From contig CM040100.1 of the NCBI GenBank assembly GCA_022496805.1, positions 19,435,009-19,499,008 of the forward strand: DNA of 64,000 bases, given 5' to 3'. A program made the translations under genes and the position numbers. The notes beneath the pieces were generated by a model. That model searched no databases, had not been told where the DNA came from, and saw only the letters and a list, made by a program, of their open reading frames with translations. Source of the DNA: Pohlia nutans. Taxonomy: Eukaryota; Streptophyta; Bryopsida; Bryales; Mniaceae. Each line of letters begins with the position of its first letter. Position 1 is the first letter of the stretch. Below are positions 50,490 to 62,529 of the stretch, in pieces.

Positions 50490-51760
50490 TAGCTCTAATA
50501 ACTATCACAAAGTATTCAAGGTGCCCAAGATTTCACTGGGCTTGCCATGTTTTATTCTTTATTTTATTATTAAAATAAATGTATTTGAAAAAAAGAACTT
50601 TAATTATATTCTTTATGCAAAATATGTAACATTTAAAACTACATTTAACAATATTATTATTTATTTTTTCAAAATTTATGTAGCTAATATTTTTATAAAA
50701 ACAAACTTTTGAAAAGAACAAAATGCGTCACATTTCATCAAGATCATTTCCTTATCACCAAAGACAACTCAAATATGTGCATTTCAATAATAAAAGACAA
50801 CAGGCTTGAGTGAAAAACTTAATGTAATCGTTTAAATTACAATACAATCAGAAAGGAAGGATCCCAACACAATTATAAAGTGAAATCTTTGCATCATGTG
50901 ATAAAAATCCACACAAGAAAATTATTGTTTCCTTGTATAATACATTGGTCACCAAAGGTGTGAGATATCAAAGAGAATTTTGTGTGTATTTCTCGCTCCA
51001 TACTCCTTTTCATCATACTCTCTAGTATCACATTCCAAAATTTGATGTAGTGTGCACATGTAATTAGAGAATCTTCACATGTCACGTTAATGAATTTTGG
51101 TACATTGGATGCCGAAGGTCTGACCTACAAGAGTTTTGAGTATCGTTTATTTATAAAAAAAATCGGCCCTTTTGAGCCATATGTCATCAAATTTTTCATA
51201 TTATCCTAAATTGAGGGGAAATTTTGAAAATTTTGGAAACCAAAATTTCACCTAACATACGTTATTATACAAAAATTTACAAAATTATAATCACTACTAC
51301 AAATTGTTGCCAAATTGTTTATCATCACATATGTAATAGTGTCATTCCAACTACAATAAATAAATACCTCCAAAACAATGGTTATGAGTGTAATTGAGCT
51401 ATACACCATTGGGAAATTTCACGTTCAATTCTAGGAAAAACTATAATTTAGTGTAATTTAGGTTTCAAACGCAATTATACGGTAATTCTTGCATAATCGG
51501 ACATTATGCTTTTTTCATCACAATTGATGGATGAAATCAAACTTCATCTAATTTACTAAATGTGGTTTACGTGAAATAATTCGCTATTTTGCAAAAAAAG
51601 GCTTCTTTGTCGAGCTTTGCCTCCCTCGCCATTTTTTTCTGCATTAAAAGCATCTAGGGCGTATTCGGCCCTTGTCCAACGCAATTGGTGTGCAAAATCG
51701 GCCAAAATTTCAGAATCTGACATGGTAACCGATTCTGCCACAAAATCAACCCTTCCATGT
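50490..51760. other. Intergenic, no gene seen
   Basis: AT-rich, with short frames only and no domain or repeat match found within the window. Confidence 0.5.
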
Positions 51761-51762
51761 TG

Positions 51763-52531
51763 TTAACCTCTTAAACGTCCTTGGACAAAATGTTGTTAAC
51801 CTCTAAATGCTGCCCAAACCAAAAATTGGCTTATGAATGGAACTGACTATTCAATTCCAACTGCTACATGGATGATTTCCATCCAATTCTTTTTGTGAAG
51901 GACTTTGCTTGGTCATGCCACCCTTTCAAGTTAAAATCAAATAATTCAAGCTATTTTTAGATTTTACATGGGGTCCTAATTACAGAAATAGTCGTAAAAA
52001 CGGTTCACCATGTAGTGTATTTTGAATTTTATGCTTTTTCTTGCTTAAACTAAATTTAGGCCATAAAAATGAGTTCCATTTCATTTGAGCTTAACTAACA
52101 AAATGAAGCTTGCCAAGTCTAGTTTCTACTCCACTTCGAATTTTCGAAAAACTTTGAAAATTGAGTGTTTTATTGAAGTTACAAGTTCGGTGGGTATTAC
52201 CAAGGTGTAGCAAAAAATTATAAATTTAGATACACGGATGATTTTCATTAACTAAACTTTTCTTCATTATAATTTACACCTTTGGTAAGAAAATCGGAAA
52301 TTTTTAGTACATTTAGTAATTGTTATGAATTTTCTTTAAAATGACTTCCTAAAACCATAGTAATTTCAAATTTTCACCAAAATTTATAAAAGAATTCATG
52401 ATTTGTATTAGACACATGACTTCATTTACTAAAAATATAAAGTTGAATTCTTGTATTATTTTTAGTTGCAAAATTGAGTGTCACAAATAAAGCATGATTC
52501 CATGGTCATAGGCCCGACCTTTCGGGGTTAA
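51763..52531 (+). mobile_element. TTAA-bounded element H1 (769 bp)
   Basis: Left end TTAACCTCTTAAACGTCC, right end ATTCCATGGTCATAGGCCCG followed by GGGGTTAA. It aligns from end to end with 59,023-59,790 in the same orientation (shared blocks include AGTCGTAAAAACGGT and AGTCTAGTTTCTACTCCACT). The outer flanks form CATGTTG … CAACATG, an inverted pair around the TTAA sites. Confidence 0.8.
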
Positions 52532-52579
52532 CAACATGTTGTACAAAATGCCCTCTTCATCAAACATTACCCTATACAA

Positions 52580-53056
52580 TATTATTTGAGGCGGGGTGTT
52601 GAAGGGGCACATAACATTCAGTAACCTTCATGCCCACTGCCTTTTCCTTCATGCACTTTGCTCATCGCCTTGAGCCTCCACCTGTCCACTTAGCAGCTAC
52701 TGATGAAGTATTGTTGGGTGTGGAATATTCCACACCATCTACTGTTGAGCCAAGGCAGAGACAGTGCATGCTATTGAATGTTATGGCCATGGGAAAGAAA
52801 AGAGAAGCCAAAAGGGGGCCCCATATCCACATGCAGCACGGACTGAAACGGGACGGACGGCCAGGGCCCAAGTGGATAACAAACAGACGGTCGACACGAG
52901 ACGGGACCTCGGAAGGGCCGCCCCTATCACCGTCCCCTTGAAAGGGCTCTCGGCCCATAAAGCCCTTTCCCGAATGCTACGAGCCTCTCACAACTCCGCT
53001 GTCCCGTTCTGCTGCTGTCCCGTCTTCCCCTTTCCATTGCAAATTCTCCCCTGGCT
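52580..53056 (+). promoter_or_regulatory. Promoter and leader region of the 2-Cys peroxiredoxin gene
   Basis: GC-richer DNA directly ahead of the start codon, with GGGCCC-type motifs at 52,818 and 52,863 and GGCCCATAAAG at 52,951. The long frames across it on both strands (52,630-52,941 and the minus frame from 52,958) show no domain and are taken as composition artefacts. Confidence 0.4.
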
Positions 53057-56000
53057 ATGGCGTGCGCCATGGCTGCAGCCTCCGGCGTTGCCTCCCCGGT
53101 CGCCATTGCCCGCCCCATCGCCTCCTCCTCATCCGCCTCCTCCACCCCCTCGCTGGCCGTGCCCAAGGCGTTCTCTGGCCTCGCCAAGAGCTTCGGCGCC
53201 CGCCTCGCCTCCTCCAATGTCGCCAAGCCTGCCGCTGTAGCTGGCGTCAAGGCCGCCTCGTCACAGCGGAGAGGCGTCGTCGTCGCTTCTGCGGTGAGTC
53301 GATGCATTTTCTTTCCAATTTGTTGATATTGGAATCTTGATTTTGAAGCGGTGATACTATTTTGTCTCAATGTCTTAATGAGAGAATGTGAAGAATTGTG
53401 TCTGTTTGTGGTGGACGCATTTTCTTCTAATGGTGAATTTTTTTACAAGAGTTTCTCTGTTGAGATTGTGATATTGATATTTGCGATGTAATAAGTAATG
53501 TTGGAGGCGGTGGAACTGTTTTATCTCAATGTTTTAATGAGAGAATGTGAAGAATTTTGTCTGGTTATGGTGAACGCATTTTCTTTCTAATGGTGAAACT
53601 TGTTGATATTGGAATCTTAATTTTTAAGATGTAATAAATAATTGTTGAGGCGGTGGTACTATTTTAATGAGAGAATGTGAAGAATTATGTCTGGTTTTGT
53701 GGACGCATTTTTCCTCCATGGTGAATTTTTTTAAAGATATTTTCTGTTCAGATCGGGATACTGATATTTGCGATGTAATAAGTAATGGTTGAGGCGGCTC
53801 AGCGTTTTAATGAGAGAATGTGAAGAATTTTGTCTGGTTTTGGTGGACGCATTTTCTTCCATGGTGAATTTTTTTATAAGAGCGTCTCCGTTGATTGATA
53901 TTTGCGATGTAATAAATAATTGAGCGGTCCTGGTTGAGGCTGTGCTACTCTTGTGGTTAACACGAGAGAATGGAAAGAAATTTTGTGGATGCATTTTTTG
54001 CAGTCATGAAAATTTGGAAGTGTTTATGTGTTGCGATTGAGACGTGGATACGATAAATAATGGAGTGGATTTGTTTGAGGTGGTGGTACGCTTGTGGTTT
54101 ATAGAGAGAATGTGAACCGCCAGGTCTGGTTTCGGTGGATGCATTTTGTTACAATGGTGGAATTTAAAGTGGTTTTGTTGAGATGGATATTAATGTTGCG
54201 ATAGAATAAATTATGGAGTGGTTTTGGTTTTGGCGGTGATTCTCTTTTGTCTCAATGGTACGATGTGAGAATGTCGAGAACTATTCTGATGCCGGTAGAC
54301 GATTTTTGTTGCAGTGGTAAATTTTTTCGGGTGTTTCTTATCGTATTCATATTTTCGAGTTTATAATTGACGGAGCGTATTTGGTTGAGGCGTCTCTAGA
54401 GGCAGTGATACTCTTGTGGTTTAATGAAACAGTGTGAAGAATTATGTCTGGTTTCGAATTTTCGTGTGTTGTTGTGTGTGTAAACGGAGGGAAATGATTG
54501 AGCGAGTGAGTGGTGCGATTTGGGTCGAGAATTTCTCTGCATGCTCCGATTGATGCCCATTGGGAGAAATGTTAGGACGTGAGATTCAGTTAGAAATCAT
54601 CAGTTAAATGGAGCAGATCCTAAACTCGCTGGGAAAGAATGCACAAGGGTACGATAGGGTACAATGCGCATGTAGAAGTTGGACTATTTCTCTTTCCAAG
54701 GTCTGTTGTTTCAAGGGAAATACTTTATCCTGGGAACACGTTAGTGTACGAACTAGTAGTTCACATTCATAACACATTTTAATGAATTCTCAGTTGGTAG
54801 AATCTACAATTGGCGATTGTCTTGTCATTCTCATCTCTACTTTGAACCTTTGTGTAGAGCTCATTGATGAAAGGTCATAATTGGGCATGTAGGATCTGCA
54901 GTAATCTAAATCTGTTATGACGGCTGTGCATGTCCAGGGTGAATACGAGCCACTCATTGGTAACATCGCACCAGACTTTGAAGCAGAGGCTGTGTTTGAC
55001 CAAGAATTTATTAAGGTATGGTTTGGCCCTCCTGCTTGATCGTATCTTCTATTATTTTCTTCATTTCATCAATGACTGGTGACTGTTTTTCTGAGCATGT
55101 GAGCGGTTTACCAATCACGTTGGTGTGTTGCAAGAAACGTTGCCGTTCTTTGCTCCTGTATGTTGCCTTTCTGTCAAACTCTTAATTCAAACTTAGTAAT
55201 TCATATATTCGTTTGAAATACGAGAAATTTAACCTGTTATAGATGAAGGAAGTTGCACATATGTTCATTTACACTTAGATTGATGGACATTTTTCAAATA
55301 CGCAGATCAAGCTTTCTGAATACATCGGAAAGAAGTATGTCATCTTGTTCTTCTACCCATTGGACTTCACATTCGTGTGCCCTACAGGTACTAAAGTTAC
55401 TTGAGATAGTTCATGAACACCAGCTGTTTATCTTTGTGAGGAATGACTATCCTTCACGTAGTGAAATATTCTGTTAATTTTGTATAAGGTTCTGTATGGT
55501 ATTTTCTTTCCTTTTCTTTCCGAGATTTTTGTCTTGGATCCCCGATCGCGTGTGAATGAAGTTCCAATGATGGTCAAGAGTATTGCGAGTGGTGAAGAGA
55601 ATCATGCGCTTATGGTTGGAGCTGGTGTCTGCAGAAATTACTGCTTTCAGTGACCGGTATGGCGAGTTTGAGAAGCTTGATACTGAGGTTATTGGTGTGT
55701 CGACTGACAGTGTGGTAATTATACCAACCTATTCCACATTATTATACATTTTTTTAAGTGAGCGGTGTTTTGAGATTGTTCTGTTAATTTTCCTGAGAGA
55801 CTTCTTTGAGGTACCCAAGCTATGTAGACTAGGGATCGTCCCTTCCATCCGTCTAGAGGTTGTTTGATAGTGTCATGCATTTGCTCACAAAGAAAGTATC
55901 TATAGTTTTTTCTTCACCTCTAGGTATCTAATGTTTACAATTTCTGCAGTTCTCGCATCTTGCCTGGATTCAAACCGACAGGAAGACCGGTGGTCTTGGC

Positions 56001-56681
56001 GACTTGAATTACCCCATTGTTTCAGACATTACCAAGAAGATCTCAAAGGCCTTCAATGTTTTGATTCCGGAGCAGGTAATGTACATGGTTTATATGATCT
56101 TCTGATATGACTGAAATTTTGTAATCTTGCATTTGTATGCGGTTTTATGTCAAGATTACTCTCTATGTGAGAGAGGCGATGAATTGTAGAAGGCAATGAA
56201 GTTGCAAACTCTACATGATTTCCTCCTCTGCTAACCAGTCAAATTCATGGTTCGTCCTTTCTAACCCAGGCCATGGGTTTTTGCTTTGCAGGGCATTGCT
56301 CTCAGGGGGCTTTTCATTATTGACAAGCAGGGTGTCATCCAGCATGCGACTATCAACAACCTTGGCATTGGGCGAAGCGTTGACGAAACTCTTCGCACAC
56401 TGCAGGTAATTGACAAGAAACTCATGTAATCTTAACACTGAGTTCAACACCATTTGCTTTCTGATTCTGATTCTCTGGATAGCGGCTTGCCTGGCATTTA
56501 TCAGTTTCTGGCTATGTTGCTACGCCTCCACTGATTTTGGTCTGATGCACCTTGAATTTCTCAGGCGGTGCAGTACGTGCAAGACAACCCAGATGAGGTT
56601 TGCCCCGCTGGATGGAAGCCTGGAGAGAAGACAATGAAGCCCGATTCCAAGCTGAGCAAGGAGTACTTCGAAGCCATCTAA
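53057..56681 (+). CDS. 2-CysPrx: Chloroplast 2-Cys peroxiredoxin, seven exons
   Basis: Exons: 53057-53293, 54938-55015, 55306-55387, 55635-55714, 55950-56075, 56292-56405 and 56565-56681. All have GT/AG borders and consistent phase, giving 277 aa. Exon 1 is almost entirely a Ser/Ala/Arg-rich chloroplast transit peptide (about residues 1-77). The mature enzyme begins near [14 protein letters not shown]. The peroxidatic Cys is C130 in [12 protein letters not shown] and the resolving Cys is C252 in EVCPAGW. GGLG (173-176) and the C-terminal YF (273-274) mark a form sensitive to overoxidation. The family reduces hydrogen peroxide and alkyl hydroperoxides in the stroma, using NTRC or thioredoxins as donors. 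Length is normal. Intron 1 (1,644 bp) holds a tandem repeat array. Nothing looks broken. Confidence 0.97.
53350..54480. repeat. Degenerate ~150-bp tandem array in peroxiredoxin intron 1
   Basis: Eight copies of a unit containing TTTAATGAGAGAATGTGAAG and GTGGACGCATTTTCTTC. The AGAGAATG-like anchor occurs at 53,381, 53,540, 53,670, 53,813, 53,965, 54,105, about 54,265 and about 54,430, a spacing of 130-165 bp. Divergence increases towards the 3' end. Confidence 0.85.
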
Positions 56682-57240
56682 GCGACTAGTTCACTAGATA
56701 CTTGGTTAGTTACCTTCTAGAAGCTGCTGTTTATTGGAGTTCTTCGGTAACTGGCATAACTTCTAGTCGGTACCGTCAATAGTGATGTTCATCTCTATTG
56801 AATTTGAGCGAGACAATTTTGTGCTGTATTGGGCGGTCTAAAAATTTGTAGTCAGGTGAGTTGTATCACCTGGACCCACCGTGCCCGTGAGTTCTCATCA
56901 GCATAATTGAGGCTTTTTGTATAATCCACTACACATTGGTCACTGAACTTCGGGTTCATGCATACTCCTCTGTTTGTGATTTGTCTGTACTTTGGAATTC
57001 GGCTCCTTAAATAGAAGTTAACATGTTATGAGCGCCTTCATAATACCGTTATGTTAAAGCCGCCGGATCTGGAGTAACTTACATTAGCATGAAACGGCGG
57101 GCTCTTTGCTCTTGAAGCTTCTGCCTCTTTGATGAGCTACAGAAAACGCTGAAAAGCACAGAGCTGAAACTATGCAAATAACCAATCCTTATCAAATAAA
57201 ATTTTCTAAGCGTGCAAGGAGCCCCGTGCCATGTATTGGT
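56682..57240 (+). other. 3' UTR and downstream flank of the peroxiredoxin gene
   Basis: Unique sequence following the stop. An AATAAA at 57,195-57,200 would be a candidate late polyadenylation signal, and several GT-rich stretches lie nearer the stop (about 56,820-57,000). The true end cannot be fixed. Confidence 0.4.
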
Positions 57241-57696
57241 CGTTTTTAAGTTAAACACTGATTTTCACCTAGTTCTTAATTTCAAATGAAAATGGTCCAA
57301 ATTAAGAAAGTGTGGGGGTTAACTTTTACTTTCTAATTCAATTTACCATTCTTCAAGATTGTTAAAACTGTGTTTATTACAACATTTAAAACTCAAATCC
57401 TAAAATTCCAATATACATTGCAAAAAAGTTTTTATATTAAGTTTCTTTTTGTGTAAGTTCAAGAAGTATGCCACCTACACCTTGTTCATCACTATTTACA
57501 TTTTCCTTCAAAAATTCATACTATTCTAAGCGTTTTTGTAATTACTATGACTTTTACAAAGAAAAACTTTGGAAAATCTTATAAAAAATATTTTATTTAA
57601 ATAATTTCGAGAAATACCAAAAAGATATAATATATTTTAAAATGTGAGGAATTGATGAGGTTTCACCGAATAGTTGTAGTGTGGACGCTTAAGGGG

Positions 57697-58925
57697 TTAA
57701 CCCCTAATTTCTCTCCAGAATTTGAGAATTTCAAAGATGCCTTATAAAATGTAACTAAGGGGGGATATTTTGAACTTGATATATGAATAAAAGTTGTACA
57801 TTATGAATTTTTGATTCTATCCATACGGTTAGGTCTATGATTGCTAACACTTAACCCTTAAGTGCCCAAGGGTTTTATTAAGAAACTAAACGTGTTATAA
57901 TGTTCATTGTACTCAACTTTTATGACTTACAAACCTTAAATATATGTAGAACACAACAATAAGACAACAGCCATACAATTTAATTTTGGAAAAATGCTAT
58001 GAATTATTTAATAATAAATTTATAAGAATTATCTTTGAAAATTCGTAAAAAATGCACGTTAGTCATTTTGTCTTGGAATCAAGTATGATAGGTCAAAAAC
58101 ATTGGTTTTACATGGTGGTTACCTTGTTTATGTTAGAGCTAATCTTAATTGATAAAAAACCTAAAGATTTCATTCCAAGGAAATTTTCAAATTTGTGACA
58201 ATTTGTGATATTGTCACTTTGAGGGCTTTAGAGGATATCAATAAATATTTTTTAAAGTTTTTTATTTGGAAAGGTTGATTAATTTGAATATCTACAAGGG
58301 AAACAAAATCACGCTAAAAAATTATTATTTTTGCATAAGATATAGACATTTAAAGTTGGTTGAAATTTTGATAATCTTGAAATTTTGATGGACCAAATAT
58401 GGTCGGTTAGGCAATTAGGGATTGAGACTTAAATGCCTTTGAGTCTCTCCCTAAATTAAAAAAATTACCTTTTTTAGTTGAAACTAAAAAAATCTAAAAT
58501 TTAACTCTTAGTACTGCTCGTAGTTTTTTTTAAACCGGTCAAGGGAATTATACTGCCCTCACAGATTTGAGCTGAAATTTTTGGGCGACCATATTTGGTC
58601 GCTCAGGCAGTTAGGGGTTAAAATGTAATACTCTAAATGTAGTGATTTTTGAAGATTTTTTGGTTGCTTAATTTAATGAGTTGATTTTTTTAAGAGCACT
58701 TTCACATTGAAATCTTCTAAATTTTGGGTGAATCACTACAACATGAAATGAGGCATAAAAATTTAACAAATCAACCCCTTTCTAATTGGATCACACATGC
58801 ATGAAGCTAACTTCCTATAAAATATAGAGTAAAAAATCCACAATGCAAAAAGACAATGATGGATGTGTTTGATTATGTACATTGTTCATTTTTTGGACAA
58901 TTGGACGATTACTTTAGATTGAAAA
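57697..58925 (+). mobile_element. TTAA-type element K, split by element G
   Basis: Starts TTAACCCCTAATTTCTCTCC. Its left 154 bp match the left of 61,949-62,529, and 58,622-58,925 match that copy's right half (ACTCTAAATGTAGTGATTTT, CACACATGCATGAAGC). The middle is replaced by element G and about 105 bp seen in the sister copy are missing. The right end is approximate. Confidence 0.65.
57851..58621. mobile_element. TTAA-bounded element G (771 bp), nested
   Basis: Left end TTAACCCTTAAGTGCCC; reverse complement of the right end TTAACCCCTAACTGCCTGAG, followed by a short palindrome CGACCAAATATGGTCG. It lies inside element K. No open frame. Confidence 0.75.
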
Positions 58926-59022
58926 ATCCAATTAAGATTGGAACAACTTTCAGGAAGATTTTTGAGGGATGTTGCTAATTTTCCTCCATTGTCAACATTC
59001 AACAAGTTTTTCACATGTCTAC

Positions 59023-59790
59023 TTAATCCTTAAACGTCGTTGCAGCTATATATTGGCATATGGATGTAACTTCTCCAAAGTGAACTAAAATATCAAAGAG
59101 TAGATGAAGGGATTTTCATCTAATTCTTTTTGTAAAGGCTCTTCATTGGTCATGCCACCTCTTCAAGTTAAATTAAGGTCATTCAAACTATTTTTGGATT
59201 TTACATAGGATCCCAACTACTGAAAGAGTCGTAAAAACGGTGCAACATGTTGTGTATTTTGGATTTTTATGTTTTTCCTGCTTAAAGTAAATTTAGACCA
59301 TGAAAATGAGTTCTATTGCATTTGATCCTAATTAACAAATTGAAGCTTACTAAGTCTAGTTTCTACTCCACTTTGAATTTTTGGAAAAATCTAAAAATAG
59401 AGTGTTTATTGGAGTTACAAGTTTGGTAGGGGTATTACCATAGTGTAACCATTTTCTAAATTTAGATACATGGATGATTTTCATTTACTGTTCTTTTCTT
59501 CATTGTAATTCACACCTTTGGTAAAAAAAATGGATTTTTTAGTGTATTTTGTAATTGATATGAATTTTCTTTACAATCACTTCAAAAAATCATAGTAATT
59601 TCATAATTTCACCAAATCTTGTGAAAAAATCATGGTTTGGAGTAGACACGTGGCTTCATCTACAAAAAATTCGAATTTGTATTTGAGATAGAAATATTCG
59701 ACTATAAATTTATCTTATTTATAGTAGAAGAATTGAGTGTGACAGATAGAGCTTGATTCCGTGGTCATGGGCCCAACATTTAAGGGTTAA
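59023..59790 (+). mobile_element. TTAA-bounded element H2 (768 bp)
   Basis: Left end TTAATCCTTAAACGTCG, right end TTTAAGGGTTAA. Same family, orientation and length as 51,763-52,531; the two flank the peroxiredoxin gene. Confidence 0.8.
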
Positions 59791-59794
59791 ACTT

Positions 59795-60960
59795 TTGTCT
59801 AGGAGATAGAAATATTTTTAAAATTTAAATAAGTACTTGGGAACAAGTAATTATATTATGGTTTCAAATTTGAATCGACTTTTTGAGTGATTGAAGTGAT
59901 TTACTCTAAACTCACTGCCGGTTATTCCCAAACGTAGGTACGGAGTTTGCTATTGATTTGTTGATTGGGATCATATCCAGGATTATAACCATTTTGGACC
60001 TAAAATAGAGGTGCCTAATTGTGACACTTTATCTTGAAAATTGTGATCTATGATTCACATAGAAATACATATTCAATTAAATATCATTCCTAAAAAGTGT
60101 TTCAAATTAGGTGCTTCTACATTACAATTGTTTATCTTTACAAAAAAAATTACCCATGTTGCCACAAAGATACCTTTCTATACACAAAGAGATCAATTCC
60201 AGAATTTTATCTCCCCTTGAACAATTTTGTCTCAAGTGGTAATTTTACTAGAGAGAAATGTGGAAGAATCTTAAAATTGTAAAATGGATTAAAAACTAAA
60301 TTTGGTAAGCTTTGTTAACCTCCGAGGACAATTGAAATTTTGGGTAGCTACCTTTAATGTCAAATTTTAGTATAATCTATTGAATTCTTTTTGAACGTGG
60401 GAGATCAAACAAGCTCTTTGGGAATATATATCTTGGAAGCAAAAGTTATGCCACCCTTGGCATTCTAAAAAAAACATGAAGCCTAATTCAAGCTTCTTCA
60501 ATTCGTCCTTTAGGGAATAAAAAGGTCAGTGTGATATGACTTCTCCTTATTTTCCTTTTGAGTATGTCAACCTTGCTCATTTGTTCATTTGATGTCAACC
60601 TTGATGAATTTTAAGGTTTGACAAATTCACCAATTGATTAACCTTGTAGTGCCCCAATAACCACTTATTAATCACATGGTTATCATAGTCTATGATTCAT
60701 GATGAAATGGCATTATTTTGAGGTTTAGATTTGCTAGCAATGAATATACACCATTGAAAAAATCCGATTATCATTTGGACACTTATAACTCTCATAATTC
60801 ATGAGTATACACCCCAAATTCTATATAATACATGATATACAATATACTTTTTGTATTTTGAGATCATAGAATATTGTTTCTCAAATTTGTTTTCCAATGT
60901 TTGCTTTTGATTTCATTTTTAGTTTTATAGAACTTGATTGCTTGTAGTTTTTGAATATTT
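59795..60960. other. Intergenic, no gene seen
   Basis: AT-rich. Two left-type ends, TTAACCTCCGAGGAC at 60,315 and TTAACCTTGTAGTGCC at about 60,637, may be further TTAA-type elements whose other ends I could not pair. Confidence 0.45.
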
Positions 60961-61080
60961 TAAAACTACTTTGTGAACATTTTATCAAAATAAGATCATT
61001 TCCTATGCTCGATTATGCATTGAAATCAATCGAGCATAGAAAATGATCTTATTTTGATAAATGTTCACAAAGTAGTTTTA
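60961..61080. repeat. Near-perfect 53-bp palindrome
   Basis: Arms 60,961-61,014 and 61,028-61,080 differ by one substitution and one indel, with a 13-nt spacer. The arm begins TAAAACTACTTTGTGAACAT. A further partial copy (ATCGAGCATAGAAAATGATC) follows at about 61,097. Confidence 0.93.
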
Positions 61081-61154
61081 TTTTGTGCATTCAAAAATCG
61101 AGCATAGAAAATGATCTTATGCCCAAAAATCAATCGAGTATAGAAAATGTTGTA

Positions 61155-61945
61155 AGAATTCACATGGGCTTGCAAAGCCTACATGTTTAGAGTCCAAGCT
61201 ATATTTTCAAAAATACAAGTTGTCTATTGTGCAAAAGAAACAAAATCATGCCATGTCATCATAGTGATTTTTATACTGGAATTGTGGTGTCCATGCATCC
61301 ATCTATCCACAAGCTTGAGTATGTAATAAATACTCCATTAGTACCAATATTCAACGAGACATTCTTCTATATTTGTACAATTTTTTATTTTATTTTATTT
61401 TTTAACTCTTTTAGGTTTCTTGGGTACTATATGTTTGACCATTGTATATTGTTTTGCTTATATAATTCATCTTGGACTTACAAAGCCTACATCATTAGAT
61501 GTCAACATTGAGTATAACTAAATTGTTGGTTCACAATTTATGAAAATGGTCTCTTCATTCTATTGATGATGAAAACAAAACACTCCCGCCAAATATCTAA
61601 TTTCCAAAGACAAAATACAATTTGAATCATCGTCATAATTTTAGCCTTCCACCGATGAATTCTTTTATTGTTTTTGCACACTATTCACACATGGGTTGGC
61701 AATTGATTGATACGATTGAAAGCTTTTATTTTGTTGTCAGGGCAATGAACAATACCCTGGGCACTAAACGAGTGGCAGTGTCTAACGACACAAGGGATCT
61801 CACAGGGGATCTCCAAGACAAGTCCAATGACACAAGGGATCTCCAAGACATGTAAAGTTGATTGCCTATAAACCACTAACTTACGAAATCATGTCTCTTT
61901 AGCAATGATATCTTTGGTGAAATATTTTTCTTTCATTTTACATAA
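61155..61945. other. Intergenic, no gene seen
   Basis: AT-rich. A short GACACAAGGGATCTC-type direct repeat at about 61,787-61,850 is the only structure noted. Confidence 0.45.
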
Positions 61946-61948
61946 GAT

Positions 61949-62529
61949 TTAATCCCTAAATGTTCTCACCCCTCCTCAAATTTGGCAGTTTTGCAAAGAT
62001 GCATTATAAAATGCAACTAAAAGGGATATTTTGAACTTGTTGTATGAATAAAAGTTGTATTGTACATTATGAATTTTAGATTCTATCCATATGGTTAGAT
62101 TTGCGATTGCTATCACCAATATTTTTGTATAAAATTTGAAACATGAAATTCAAAATTATTTTGTAATTCAATTACAAATAAGATATTGACAATCTTTGAA
62201 TGAAATTTCTTGTGATGGGTTGAAATGTAACACTCTAAGTGTAGTGATTTTTGGAGATTTCTTGGTTGCTTAAATTTATGAATTTATTTTTTCAAGTTCA
62301 CATTTAGACTAAAATCTTCGAAATTATTGGTGAATCACTTCAACGTGAAATGAAGCATGAAATTTCACAAATCATCCCCTTTCTAATCGGATCACACATG
62401 CATGAAGCTTACTTTCCATAAAATCTACCATAAAAATTTCACACTGCAAAAAGATCACCACGGATGAGAAAACAACAAATGATTCTATACATCAAGCATT
62501 TTCTGCTTGGTTGGGCAATTAGGGGTTAA
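61949..62529 (+). mobile_element. TTAA-bounded element F (581 bp)
   Basis: Left end TTAATCCCTAAATGTTCTCA; reverse complement of the right end TTAACCCCTAATTGCCCAAC. Same family as 36,768-37,349 (582 bp) and 57,697-58,925. It is the most complete reference copy in the window. Confidence 0.8.

Noticed and set aside
52630..53370. Long frames on both strands across the peroxiredoxin promoter and exon 1
   Set aside because: They arise from GC-rich composition; the peroxiredoxin frame explains exon 1.
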